Part shown: positions 1-11,498 of the stretch, piece after piece | How positions within the stretch are numbered: the stretch's first letter is position 1 | Layout: each line of letters begins with the position of its first letter | Source of the DNA: Gnetum montanum | Lineage: Eukaryota > Streptophyta > Gnetopsida > Gnetales > Gnetaceae | Length of the DNA: 64,000 nucleotides | Reading direction: 5' to 3' | Assembly: GCA_015680685.1 (NCBI GenBank) | Contig: MNCI01017633.1 | Span: 1-64,000, forward strand | The notes under the pieces: model-generated | The model's input: only the letters and a program-made list of their open reading frames with translations | Database searches by the model: none | Told to the model about the DNA's origin: nothing | Made by a program: the position numbers and the translations under genes

Positions 1-1905
1 ATGATTTAAAATACATGCTAGGAATGTTTTAAAATAATAATAATATATAATATATGGGAAAACAAAATATTTTCTATTTTATTTCAACAAAAATGCTGAG
101 AAACAAAGGAGAAAGCTCTAAGGTGTGCCTCAAGAGCTAAAACAAGTATGTTGAGATGTAAAAGAATGCTCATATAAAGGAACTTGACCTATGAATCAGG
201 TTGGAGGAACCTCACCCATCAATCAGGGATATTGTGTGCAAATTATATAGCTTTATATTTTGTTTATTTTATTTTATCTAAATGTAATACATTGCTCTTT
301 TTAGTTTAAAATAGTAGAGTATAAGTACCCTCTCCATGGTTGTAGAAAGGTCATGTGATGACCTTTCAAGGCTCGTCAGATGGAAAAATTCACATCGCTA
401 ATGATCTAAAAAAGAAGGTGCATTATTTGACTATGTATCTTGAACTGCCCTTATCATGAATCTATTTGAAAACTCTTTCCTTGCATCTTATGATAATTCC
501 AAATGATAAAGAGATAGATATTATGTTAGAATGTTTGGTAATTATCAAGAGAAATTGAACCTGAAATCTAGCAAAATCTAAATTCTGAAATATCAAAATT
601 GTTGATTTAGGAATTGAACCTGCAACTTGTGAATATACATATTTTATTGATTTTATTATAGTGATCATGAAGAGAATTGAACTCATGACCCATTGCTAGA
701 GAGAGAGAGAACTTTAAAAAGAAAGAAAAGAATACGAACAATCCCCAAGAAGTTAGTTACAAGAAATCATTCATTATCCCTTATTCCACCTACAAATAGG
801 AAGAGGAGGAGAGGAAAAAGAGGACACACACAAGGCAAAAAAAGTAGCTATGTAGAATACAAAAAGAAAAGAAAAGAAAAAGAAGAGGGATACAATGACA
901 AGGAGTGTGGATGAGAAGGGAGAGAAGACTATCGCTACTATAAGAGATAGCAAAGAGAAAGAAAACAAGTGTAGCATAATAATCCAATATTCAGATAATT
1001 CCTCCTAGTAAGCAAGATATCTAAGCAATGAGGTAAAATGATCCATCTTTGTTATGTTTGATAATGGCTAGCAAAGGTTGATTTTCTTAAACTTTTTTCT
1101 TTTTGCTTGTTTAACCACCTTCACAATGCTTGTATGAAAATATTAAGATTGTTGTCGTAAACTTAGATTTTCTTTGAAATCCTTTATTACCCTTTTTTGG
1201 ATCTCTCCACCTGTCCTCTACACTCTCATACCTAAATGAATTGGATGAGAGTTGTTTCTGTAATGATTCAGAAACACCCGTAATGATTTGGGGAATTTTT
1301 GGCAAAGGATTACTAACAGGGGCTATGGATCCCTAATGTGAGGATTGGTACTGCTGGTAGAAAGCAAGAGTATTATTGGGTCCATCAACAATTGTGAATG
1401 TTTTAAAATTGTTGAATTCTTGGATTTTGATTTGAATTTGGTTGATGAGTCCTCCCCCTTTGAATGCATAAATCTTGAATTTGAATCTTGAATTATACCT
1501 TTTTTTTCCTATACCTTCTCCAATCTAATTTTAACATCTTTCTATAAGTTGATGGAGTGGGGGAAAACCCAGGATGTTAATTTATGGTTGTGATCTATCT
1601 ATTCTTTGCTATTGAACATATGAATTTCCTGATTAAATGATTACCAATAAAATGGTTACAAGAGTTAAATTCAGATCTTATTTTTGTGTGTGGTTAGAAA
1701 TTATAAAATATTATTATGTGATTGAAAAAATATAAGATTATTAATTTATCTGCTTATGTGGTCATTTCTTTAGTTTGCAAACTTGCAAATGATCCTAATT
1801 AAATATTTCCTTTTGGGTTGAATAATAAAAAGTTTGATTTTTTTTCTTTCAACTAGCTTTCTTTCTAGGGGGCTTTAGGTGCTAGCTCTTGCTCCCTATG
1901 AATGG
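1..1905. other. Outer left arm, noncoding retroelement-like DNA
   Basis: No believable gene is present; the short open frames have no recognisable protein. The stretch runs into an LTR end at 1913, so much of it may be LTR or 5' flank of the element in the palindrome, but no LTR start is visible and it may lie left of the window. A purine-rich tract covers about 690-960. On the minus strand, three sites near 552-572, 607-628 and 670-695 resemble RNA polymerase III B boxes (for example GGTTCAATTCC), suggesting old tRNA-derived SINE debris. Confidence 0.5.
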
Positions 1906-1906
1906 G

Positions 1907-1934
1907 TGTTACATTTTGGTATCAAAGCGCTAGG
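1907..1934 (+). mobile_element. LTR 3' terminus and initiator-Met type primer-binding site (left arm)
   Basis: The sequence GGTGTTACA is followed after three bases by TGGTATCAAAGC. Plant retroelements primed by initiator tRNA-Met carry TGGTATCAGAGC just after an LTR ending in CA. This copy has one mismatch, while the right-arm copy (8791-8813) keeps TGGTATCAGAG. The element family cannot be named because no pol is present. Confidence 0.65.
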
Positions 1935-2344
1935 TTTGGCTTTCTTTTACTTTCCTTCAAACCTCTTATGAAGTCTAAATTTGTGCATTATTTGATGTGG
2001 TGTTGGTCTATCTTTCATATGCTTAAATTGAGAAGAAATGGCTTCAGGTGATCATAAAGCCTTAGAATGTTTTGTACTTAGTTGTGAAATAAAAATAATG
2101 AATCAGCCTTATATTGTTGTTGGAGACTTTTTTTTGTTGTTGTTTCCAGCCGGATGCTTACGTTCATGACATTCTTTGGTGTCGGACCCTTCATGTCCAC
2201 CATTCAAACATGAGGGTTCCCCTAAACCCTATACACCCTTCAACTCTGCCAAAAGATCCAATTTGTTGAATGTTTCATGTTTGCTTTTAAAATACAATTC
2301 TGTAATAGTTTTTTCAATACAACGTCCCACCCTCATCTTGCTTA

Positions 2345-2640
2345 TGACGAGTGGGGCCCGCTCTAATTATTAGAGTCATGGTTATTCTAATTATTAGAGT
2401 GGTGGTTATTCTAATTATTAGAGTGGTCGTTATTCTAATTATTAGAGTGATGGTTACTATAATTATTATAGTGGCAGTTACTTTAATTATTATAGTGGTA
2501 GTTACTCTAATTATTACAGTGGTAGAGTGGCAGTTATTCTAAATATTAGTATGGCAGTTACTCTAATTATTAGAGTGATGGTTACTTAGAGTGGTGGTTA
2601 TTCTAATTATTTGAGTGGCAGTTATTCTAATTTTAAAAGT
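2345..2640 (+). repeat. AT-rich minisatellite, left arm
   Basis: About a dozen degenerate units of roughly 24 bases, each built on ATTATTAGAGTGGTGGTTAT. Each unit contains the near-perfect dyad CTAATTATTAG. Open frames across it (LIIRV-type repeats) are a by-product of the repeat and not a gene. The same motif recurs inverted at 8036-8368 and in the LTR at 11506-11800. Confidence 0.9.
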
Positions 2641-3529
2641 TGGGACCCTATTTATACATGTACTGGCATGCTCATTCCCTTTCCTTTATAACTTCGGCTA
2701 CCTACCCGTATTGCCTAAAAACACTGATGAGGGGTGCAAGTCTCCGAAAACATGCTACAATCTTTCTATTACTTTTTGTTCAACATTTTTTCTTTTTTAC
2801 AGTTTCTATGGTATTTCTTTCAGCCTTCCCATTCTTTTTCTTGATACACGAGATCTCATCATTTAAGTTTCTAAAAATTTTAAGTATAATTTACTTAGAG
2901 TACAATATTATTTAATACTTCGGTTGTTTTCATAATAGCTGCTGAAAAGACCCCTTAGTTTACTTGAGTCATATTGATTGAAAAAATTATTTTGACTATA
3001 TCAAAAGCATGTGTGTAATTGCTATCTTTTTCTTTTAAAATAAATTTTAGACATGGATTTTTAATTTCCATGTACTTTTCAGATTTTTCTTACTTATACT
3101 ATCTTTTTTGCTAGCATTAGCATATGCCATGTTTAACTATAATTAATCTATGTTTTAAATTATTATGTGATTATTATACTTAACAAAAAAGTTTGTTGTT
3201 TCTAATTTTATTGAACGTTTATTATTCAGTTCAAGGTTATATCTAGAGCTTCTTTTGCATCTCTTACCTGCAACACTCCAAGTAGTTCAAACAACACTAG
3301 CATGGATGATCACTTTCATCACCAATCATAGTAAAAATATTGGATAAAGTTATACTTTGAGATTCTTTTTCATAGGAAATAAGTTTCCAAAAGTTAGTTA
3401 GCAGAAGCACTAGGTTTAAAATGATTATATTAGAAATATTCTAAGCTATTTTCATATTTTTAATGACCAAGAAATATTTATTGAAGCTTTTCAATTATTT
3501 TTATTGTATAATAAGCTATAATTTTCTGC
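2641..3529. other. Left-arm spacer between minisatellite and pseudogene
   Basis: No convincing exon is seen. A TATA-like string (TATTTATA, or TATAAATA on the minus strand) lies at about 2650, directly beside the minisatellite; its direction cannot be decided. From about 2994 onward the sequence is shared with the third gene copy (15292 onward), so the part from 2994 to 3529 is probably intron or 5' noncoding DNA of the captured gene. Confidence 0.5.
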
Positions 3530-5401
3530 GTATACAATGTGGGATCAGTAGCGGTTCCTGCCAGTGGCTCAATAAATATTTTCTTAGAAACTTGCAGCAA
3601 TATATCTGGCAGTGTACCTAAAAACTGGCATAAACCAAGCACCAATATATTTTGGTATCCTCCTCCCAGGTTGCCACTTAGATGCAATTCAGGCCAAATG
3701 ACAAGCAATTTTGATGATGAGATGGAGTCCTATTCTGTTGCTATTTCTAGTTTTCCACAATATGCTGATGATATAGAGATTATGCCATCTCAATCTACAT
3801 ATGCTACAAAACTTATACATTCCTAGTTAGTAAATTTTTATAATGACCGTGAATCCAAGTTGTGCTCCGGTAATATTGGCAAGGTGCAAATTAAAATCAC
3901 ACAAGGACAAAGTAAGTCATCTTCTCTCAGCTTTGTTTCATCTCTCTATCAAGTAGCACGAAGTGTTGATGAGAGAATTATTAAGGCTTTACTAGGAAGG
4001 TCTAAGAGAAAAGGAACAGTGTCAGAGAAGAAACTAGTTCTAGAAGGTTGTATACGTAAAAAAGTTTTGAAGTACCATATAACATCAACCATTGTCCTTG
4101 AAACTAATATCAATGTAGGTATTGAGCATATTATTGCATCATCATATTTCTCATATTTAGAAGGTTCTTCTGATAACTATACAGATGAGCCTCAGAAGCT
4201 AATGAGTGTGATGCAAGAAAGATAGTCTCGATGTATTTTGGTATCACATCCCAATCAAATGAAAGATTAAGCACATCAATTTCAATTGTGGTTAGATAGG
4301 CATGGAATGAATAGCATCATTGATTGAGATTTGAAAAAAAAGGCAACAGAGGCTCAGGAAGGAGCTAAAATGATGTCTAGACAATTAGATTCTTTGAGCT
4401 CTAAAATTGTCGTTGCTAAAAAACTTAACCCCAATGTATAGTTATTGTAGGAGAAATTAATAAATTTTTGTGAAGAAAAAAAGAATTTGGCTTTTGAAAT
4501 ATGTTACAAAATCTAGTAAGGAATAACTGAAAGATATGCAGCTAATGAAAAGTTGAAACAAGAAGAAAGAGAATTGGCTGAACATACAAAGAGATTAGAA
4601 AATAAAAAGAATGATATTCAATCAAGTTTTATAAAAGAGATAGACAGGAGATTAGGTGACTGGGCAAGCATGCTTGATAAAATGAAGCATGAAGAGAAAA
4701 GGTTAAGAGACAAAGTAAGAGATTTGGTTGAGCAGAATGTGGGCTTACAGAGAGAATTTTTATCTTCAAATAATAGAGAGGCTAACCTGAAATATCAGGT
4801 AAGGGAATGTGAGAAATATGCAGAGGACTTGAGAATGAAGTTGGAACACACTGAGAGTGAGATTGCAAGAATCTGTCTCTAAAACATCCAAGAAAGCAAA
4901 AGAAGCTAAAGATAATCAAAAACTTATGAATGAAAACTATAGAGAGAAAGCTAGTAAAAATAATGAATTGTAGAAAATGCTTGTTAGATTACAAAGACTT
5001 TGTAACGAACAGGAGAAGACTATTACTAGATTATGTGAAGGATTGAATGAGAAGGTTAACAATAGCACTATACAGCCCAACGATAGTAATATTGCAAAGT
5101 TGCAAAGAGAACAATTATATTTAATCAGTGTTGAGCAAGCTAAACGTAGAGATTTAGAAATCCATAGATTTGATGTTGACAGTTTGAGGCAAGAGAATGC
5201 TATTTTGTTAGAGGGAAAGAAGAATTGGGAAAAAGATAATGGCCTTGCTTTAATTAAGCTTGATCATGAACTATAGGAAAGAGTTGATGGGCTACAAACA
5301 CATGCATTGTCGCATTTAAATGATTATAATGATCTTTTCTCCGAGTTGCTAGATTTTATCAAGAAGAAATTGTTATGTGAAATTAAAGAAGGAATCTTAT
5401 C
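3530..5401 (+). pseudogene. Coiled-coil gene fragment, copy A (DUF7653 / CAP-Gly-linker-like)
   Basis: Three frame-broken open stretches (3539-3826, 3860-4225, 4553-4882) and a further part to 5401 translate into one protein. It has an N-terminal Ser/Pro-rich part ending near IEIMPSQS, a basic stretch, then long heptad-rich coiled coil with blocks such as HEEKRLRDKVRDL, VGLQRE and LQREQLYLISVEQA. The order of the coiled-coil blocks and the motif DVDSLRQEN recall the plant proteins annotated DUF7653 or 'CAP-Gly domain linker' (Arabidopsis AT2G39300/AT3G55060 type); this is from memory of the family. The parent function is poorly known. In-frame stops and frameshifts make it a pseudogene. It stops at the palindrome centre; copy C shows the missing C-terminal part. 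Confidence 0.6.
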
Positions 5402-7256
5402 TTGTTTTCATATAACAATTTCTTCTTGATAAAATCTAGCAACTAGGAGAAAAGATCATTATAATCATTTAAAAGCGATAATGCATGTCTTTGTAGCCCA
5501 TCAACTCTTTCCTGTAGTTCATGATCAAGCTCAATTAAAGCAAGGCCATTATCTTTTTTCCAATTCTTCACTCTCTCTAAGAAAATAACATTCTCTTGCC
5601 TCAAACTGTCAACATCAAATCTATGGATTTCTAAATCTCTATGTAGAGCTTGCTCAACACTGATTAAACGTAATTGTTCTCTTTGCAACTTTACAATATT
5701 ACTATCACTGGGCTGTATAGTGCTATTGTTAACCTTCTCATTCAATTCTTCACATAATCCAGTAATAGTCATCTCCTGTTTGTTACAAAGTCTTTGTAAT
5801 CTTAGAAGCATTTTCTGCAATTCATTATTTTTACTAGCTTGCTCTCTGTAGTTTTCATTCGTAAGTTTTTGATTATCTTCAGCTTCTTTTGCTTTCTTGG
5901 ATGTTTCAGAGAAAGATTCTTGCAATCTCACCTTCAGTGTGTTCCAACTTCATTCTCAAGTCCTCTGCATATTTCTCACATTTCCTTACCTGATATTTTA
6001 GGTTAGCCTCTCTTTTATTTGAAGATAAAACTTCTCTCTGTAGGCCCACATTCTAATCAGCCAAATCTCTTACTTTGTCTCTTAACCTTTTCTCTTCATG
6101 CTTCATTTTATCAAGCATGCTTGCCCAGTCACCTAATCTCCTCTCTATCTCTTTTATAAAACTTGATTGAATATCATTCTTTTGATTTTCTAATGTCTTT
6201 GTATGTTCGGCCAATTCTCTTTCTACTTCTTTCAACTTTTCATTAGCTGCATATCTTTCAGTTATTCTTTACTAGATTTTGTAACATGTTTCAAAAGCCA
6301 AATTCTTTTTTTTTCTTCACAAAAATTTCTTAAATTCTCCTACAATAAATATACATTGTGTTCAAGTTTTTTAACAACAACAATTTCAGAGCTCAAAGAA
6401 TCTAATTTTCTAGACATCATTTCAGCTCCTTCCTGAGCCTCTATTACCCTCTTTTTCATATCTTCATCAATGATGCTATTCATTCCATGCCTCTCTAACC
6501 ACAACTAAAATTGATGTGCTTCATCTTTTGTTTGATTGGGATGTGATACAAAAATACATGGAGACTGTCTTTCTTGCATCACACTCATTGGCTTTTGAGG
6601 CTCATCTGTATAGTTATCAGAAGAACCTTCTAAATATGAGAAATATGATGATGCAGGAATATGCTCAATACATGCATTGATACTAGTTTCAGGGACAATG
6701 TTTGATGTTGTATGGTACTTGAAAAAAATTTTTACATATACAACCTTTTGGAACTAGTTTCTTCTCTGACATTATTCCTTTGCTCTTAGACCTTCCTGGT
6801 AAAGCCTTAATAATTCTCTCAGCAACACTTCGTGTTGCTTGATAGAGAGATGAAACAAAGCTGAGAGAAGATGACTTACTTTGTCCTTGTGTGATTTCAA
6901 TTTGCACCTTGCCAATATTACTAGAGCACAACTTGGATTCATGGTCATTATAGGAATTTACTAACTAGGAACGTATAAGTTTTGTAGATTGAGATGGCAT
7001 AATCTCTATATCATCAGCATATTGTGGAAAACTAGAAACAACAACAGAACAGGACTCCATCTCATCATCAAAATTGCTTGTCATTAAGCCTGAATTGCAT
7101 CTAAGTGGCAACTTGGGAGGAGGATACCAATATATATTGGTGCTTGGTTTAGGCCTATTTTTAGGTACACTGCCAGATATATTGCTGCAAGTTTCTGAGA
7201 AAATATTTATTGAGCCACCGGTAGGAACTACTGTTGATCCCACATTGTATACGTAG
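5402..7256 (-). pseudogene. Coiled-coil gene fragment, copy B (inverted partner of copy A)
   Basis: The mirror of copy A on the minus strand. The longest intact stretch (5931-5443) gives 162 residues of coiled coil with LRLQRLCNKQE, DVDSLRQEN and ALSLLNDYNDLFS. Further fragments are 6235-6053, 6931-6689 and 7243-6965. Several residues differ from copy A, and stops fall at different places, so the two copies have decayed separately. In the 5931-5443 stretch this copy is more open than A. Both A and B lack 12 bases that copy C has at 17480-17495, so A and B are sister copies. Confidence 0.6.
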
Positions 7257-8035
7257 AAAATTACAGCTTATTATATAATAAAAATAATTGAAAAGCTTCA
7301 ATAAATATTTCTTGGTCATTAAAAATATGAAAATAGCTTAGAATATTTCTAATATAATCACTTTAGTGTTGTTTGAACTGCTTGCAGTGTTGCAGGTAAG
7401 AGATGTAGAAGAAGCTCTAGATATAACCTTGAACTGAATAATAAACGTTCAATAAAATTTAGAAACAACAAAATTTTTTGTTAAGTATGATAATTACATA
7501 ATAATTTAAAACATAGATCAATTATAGTTAAACATGGCATATGCTAATGCTAGCAAAAAAGATAGTATAAGTAAGAATGATCTGAAAAGTACATGAAAAT
7601 TAAAAATCCATGTCTAAAATTTATTTAAAAAGAAAAAGACAACAATTACACACATGCTTTTGATATAGTCAAAATAATTTTTTCAATCAATATGACTCAA
7701 GTAAACTAAGGGGTCTTTTTAGCAGCTATTGTGAAAACAACAACTGAAGTATTAAATAATATTTTTCTCGAAGTAAATTGTACTTACAATTTTTAGAAAC
7801 TTAAATGATGAGATCTCGTGCATCAAGAAAAAGAATGAGGAAGGCTGAGAGAAATACCGTAGAAACTGTAAAATAGAAAAACTGTTGAACAAAAAATAAT
7901 AGAAAGCTTGTAGCACATTTTCGGAGACTTGCACCCCTCATTAGTGTGTTTAGGCAATGTGAGTAGGTAGCTGAAGCTACAAAGGAAATGGAATGAGCAT
8001 GCCAGTACATGTATAAATAGGGTTCCAACTTTTAA
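7257..8035. other. Right-arm spacer between pseudogene and minisatellite
   Basis: Inverted equivalent of 2641-3529, with the same TATA-like string (TATAAATAG, about 8010-8020). No gene is seen; the short minus frames at 7752-8053 overlap one another in different phases and match the left-arm noncoding spacer. Confidence 0.5.
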
Positions 8036-8368
8036 ACTTAGAATAACCGCCACTCAAATAATTATAATAACCACCACTTTAATAAGTAACCATCACTCTA
8101 ATAATTAAAATAACCATCACTCTAATAATTTGAGTAACCACCATTCTAATATTTAGAATAACTACCACTCTACCACTATAATAATTAGAGTAACTACCAC
8201 TGTAATAATTAAAGTAACTACCACTGTAATAATTAGAGTAAACGTCACTCTAATAATTAGAATAATGACCACTCTAATGATTAAAATAACCATCGCTCTA
8301 ATAATTAGAGTAGCCACCACTCTAATAATTAGAATAACTATGACTCTAATAATTAAAGTGGGCCCCAC
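8036..8368 (-). repeat. AT-rich minisatellite, right arm
   Basis: Inverted partner of 2345-2640, with units of the form CACTCTAATAATTAGAATAA. Unit number and order differ somewhat from the left arm, as expected if the arrays changed length after the inverted duplication. Confidence 0.9.
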
Positions 8369-8790
8369 TCATCATAGGCAAGATGAGGGTGGGACATTGT
8401 ACTGACAAAACTATTACAGAACTGTATTTCAAAAGTGAACATGAAATATTCAACAAATCGGATTTTTGGCAAAGTTGAAGGGTGTATAGGGTTTAGGGGA
8501 ACCCTCATGTTTGAATGTTGGACATGAGGGGTCCAACACCAAAGAATGTCATGAACGTAAGCATCTGGTTGGAAACAACAATGAACAAAAGTCTCCAACA
8601 ACAACATAACGCTGATTCATGATTTTTATTTCACAACTAAGTACAAAAAATTCTAAGGCTTTATGATCACCTAAAGCCATTTCTTCTCAATTTAGGCATA
8701 TGAAAGATAGACCAACACCACATCAAATAATGCACAAATTTAGACTTCATAAGAGGTTTGAAGGAAAGTAAAAAAAAAAGCCAAACCTAG

Positions 8791-8813
8791 CACTCTGATA
8801 CCAAAATGTAACA
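8791..8813 (-). mobile_element. LTR terminus and initiator-Met primer-binding site (right arm)
   Basis: Read on the minus strand this gives TGTTACA, then TGGTATCAGAGTG. It pairs with the left-arm site and is closer to the tRNA-Met consensus than that copy. Confidence 0.65.
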
Positions 8814-10087
8814 CCCATTCATAGGGAGCAAGAGCTAGCACCTAAAGCCCCTTAGAAAGAAAGCTAGTTGAAAGAAAAAAAATCAAACTTTTTAATCATT
8901 TTATTAGTAATCATTTAATCGGGAAATTCATATGTTCAATAGCAAAGAATAGATAGCTCACAACCATAAATTAACATCTTGGGTTTTCTCCCACTCCATC
9001 AACTTATAGAAAGATGTTAAAATTAGACTGGAGAAGGTATAGGAAAAAAATGGTATAATTCAAGATTCAAATCCAAGATTTATGCATTCAAAGGGGGAGG
9101 ACTCATCAACCAAATTCCAATCAAAATCCAAGAATTCAACAATTTTAAAACATTCACAGTTATTGATGGGCCTAAGGATATTCTTTCTTTCTACCAACAG
9201 TACCAATTCTCACATTAGGGATCCATAGCCCCTATTAGCAATCCTTTGCCAAAAATGCCCCAAATCATTATGAGTGTTTCTGAATCATTACAGAAACAAC
9301 TCTCATCCAAGTAATTTAGGTATGAGAGTGCAGAGGACAGGTGGAGAGATCCAAAAAATGGGAATAAAGGATTTTAAAAAAATCTAAGTTTACGATAACA
9401 ATCTTTATATTTTCATACAAGTATTGTGAAGGTGGTTAAACTAGCAAAAAGAAAAAATTTTAAGAAAATCAGCCTTTGCTAGCCATTATCAAACATAACA
9501 AAGATGGATCATTTTACCTCATTGNAGTTCAATTTCTCTTGATAATTACAAAACATTCTGACATAATATCTATCTCTTTATCATTTGGAATTGTCATAAG
9601 ATGCAAGGAAAGAGTTTTCAAATAGATTCATGATAAGGGCAGTTCAAGATACATAATCAAATAAGGCACCTTCTTTTTCAGATCATTAGCGATGTGAATT
9701 TTTCCATCATCTTACGAGCCTTCAAAGGTCATCACATGACCTTTCTACAACCATGGAGAGGGTACTTATACTCTACTATTTTAAACTAAAAAGAGCAATG
9801 TATTACATTTAGATAAAATAAAATAAACAAAATATAAAGCTATAGAATTTGCACATAATATCCCTGATTGATGGGTGAGGTTCCTTCAACTTGATTCATG
9901 GGTCAAGTTCCTTTATATGAGCATTCTTTTGCATCTCAACATACTTGTTTTAGCTCTTGAGGCACACCTTAGAGCTTTCTCCTTTATTTCTCAACATTTT
10001 TGTTGAAATAAAATAGAAAATATTTTTTTTCCCATATATTATTTATTATTATTATTTTAAAACATTCCTAGCATGTATTTTAAATCA
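8814..10087. other. Outer right arm with assembly gap
   Basis: Noncoding inverted equivalent of about 1-1905. At 9525 a single N joins sequence matching about 1026 to sequence matching about 561 of the left arm, so roughly 465 bases, including the purine tract, are missing here. No gene is seen. Confidence 0.6.
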
Positions 10088-11498
10088 TATTTCTTATGCA
10101 TAAAGTATTTAAACATTTAATCATAATACTTATAAATATATGATCAACAAATTTATTACTGTTCCAATTAGCCTTTTCCACCATAGTCCAAACAAAGCAC
10201 AGACACAACTTGTCAACAAAACATGCACACAAACACATAAAAAGACTATTACAATCATTAACACAAAAACTCTAGGAGAAGTGGTTTGTTACAAATCGAA
10301 ATAGTAATTACAAGGTAGAAAGCAACATTACCTCGATGCGCATGTATGGTACAGCTTTAATCAATAACAGCTAGGTAATGTAAAATTATGTTACGCATCT
10401 TTAAAACCCCATGACACGAGTGTTAATGTTCATCTTTGGATCCTTGTTTGTTTTAATTCTCAATTAAAAAAATTAGCGTCATTTGAGTTTGTTAATTCGT
10501 ATGCTAATCTTGTCCGTAAATACCGTGAGCTCTAACATTCAAATGGGTATGCCCATATTTTAGTTGATTAAATTAGTAAGGCTAACATCTAAATGTAAAT
10601 TTGAAATTTTTCTACAAAAGGGACATTTTTCAGATTTCTTCTTTCATACTAAAACGCATCACTTATTGAACACGTGATCATATATCATGCATTTTCAGGT
10701 AACATTGAAAGCAATAGTGTGTGTTTGTACATAACGGTTAAATATTCAAAAGGCTTATTGAAGATGAAAGCATGTGAGGGTGGTTACGTAAGGTATACCC
10801 CCCATGTAATAATGTAAAAGTAATTTTCAAAGTCAAAGGCACACAAACATCACAAACGAAATGTTTATTTGTATTTGCCATTAATCTAGATTTCACCTCT
10901 GTAAGGTCCATAGTTATTATTTTTATCCAAGTCTCAAGTCCTATAGAATGAGGTGTTAGCTTAGTAATAAGACTCATGATTTAAAAGCTTCTCGTCATAG
11001 GTATTATAATTATTTCAAAATTCCAATACCTTCATCATCTTATTATATATTTTTTAGATTTCTCTTTGTATGCATTATAGTTCTAAGGTATTTATTTTTC
11101 CCATTCCCCTCAATGCTTAAGTAGAAATTGACCTTGTGATTAACAAGTAGCATATTTTTAACAATTAGGTGTTAGCCTAACAGTAAGACTCTTAATTTCA
11201 TAAGTTCAAGTTATGGGTTTTTTAGCCAGTAATCGTGATTGTTTTCAAACAATTTTTACACTTAATACGTATAGTACAATTAGAACTTTATAACTAAATA
11301 CTACTTAATAGAATCGAACTTATAACTTGGAGTTTCCAAATCAAGAGTCTTATTAATAGGCTAAGACCTAAAGCTAGTAATAAATTTGGTAGAAATTACA
11401 TAGAACATGAAGGAACCATAAGCTAGTGATAATTGGGCTCAAGTGGTTAGCTCATTGTTTTGTTAAGCAAGAGGATGCTAGTTTGAGTCATACATTAT
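10088..11498. other. Noncoding DNA with tRNA-derived SINE-like debris
   Basis: No coding region can be supported. The stretch contains several tRNA-like heads at about 10951-10980, 11167-11240, 11311-11370 (minus) and 11434-11490. Each has an A-box-like TTAGCNNA.TNNTAAGAC or TGGTTAGCTCA, and some have a B-box-like element. The rest is unrecognised AT-rich sequence between the palindrome and the first LTR. Confidence 0.4.
11167..11370. repeat. Facing pair of tRNA-like (SINE-type) sequences
   Basis: The plus copy (11167-11240) has GTTAGCCTAACAGTAAGAC, then AAGTTCAAGTTATG. The minus copy (11370-11311) has TTAGCCTATTAATAAGAC, then AAGTTCGATTC, which is a good B box. They face each other across about 70 bases. 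They are too degenerate to be tRNA genes; a SINE origin is an inference. Confidence 0.4.

Larger units (their letters stand above)
1..10087. repeat. Giant imperfect palindrome (inverted repeat, arms about 5 kb)
   Basis: The first bases of the window reappear in reverse complement at 10040-10087, and the two halves stay collinear down to a centre near 5401. Left arm is about 1-5401, right arm 5402-10087. At the centre the motif TTTATCAAGAAGAAATTGTT (5352 onward) meets its inverse a few tens of bases later, so the loop is only about 20 bases. Landmarks pair in order: LTR end and PBS (1907/8813), minisatellite (2345-2640/8036-8368) and coiled-coil pseudogene (3530-5401/5402-7256). The arms differ by scattered substitutions and small indels, and the right arm lacks the equivalent of about 561-1025 at a single N (9525). 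The left arm probably continues beyond the window start. Confidence 0.95.

Noticed and set aside
2351-2542. Open frame of LIIRVVVI repeats in the minisatellite, with similar frames at 8162-8368 and 11478-11864
   Set aside because: Translation of an AT-rich tandem repeat; frames are open on both strands and carry no protein signal.
2345-2640. CRISPR-like array
   Set aside because: Units are contiguous and degenerate with no unique spacers, and the DNA is plant nuclear.
1-10087. Palindrome as a simple assembly or library hairpin artefact
   Set aside because: Arms carry many independent substitutions, indels and different stops. An artefact would give near-identical arms. Not fully excluded without reads.
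11311-11370. Functional tRNA gene
   Set aside because: A and B boxes are recognisable but no cloverleaf can be formed.
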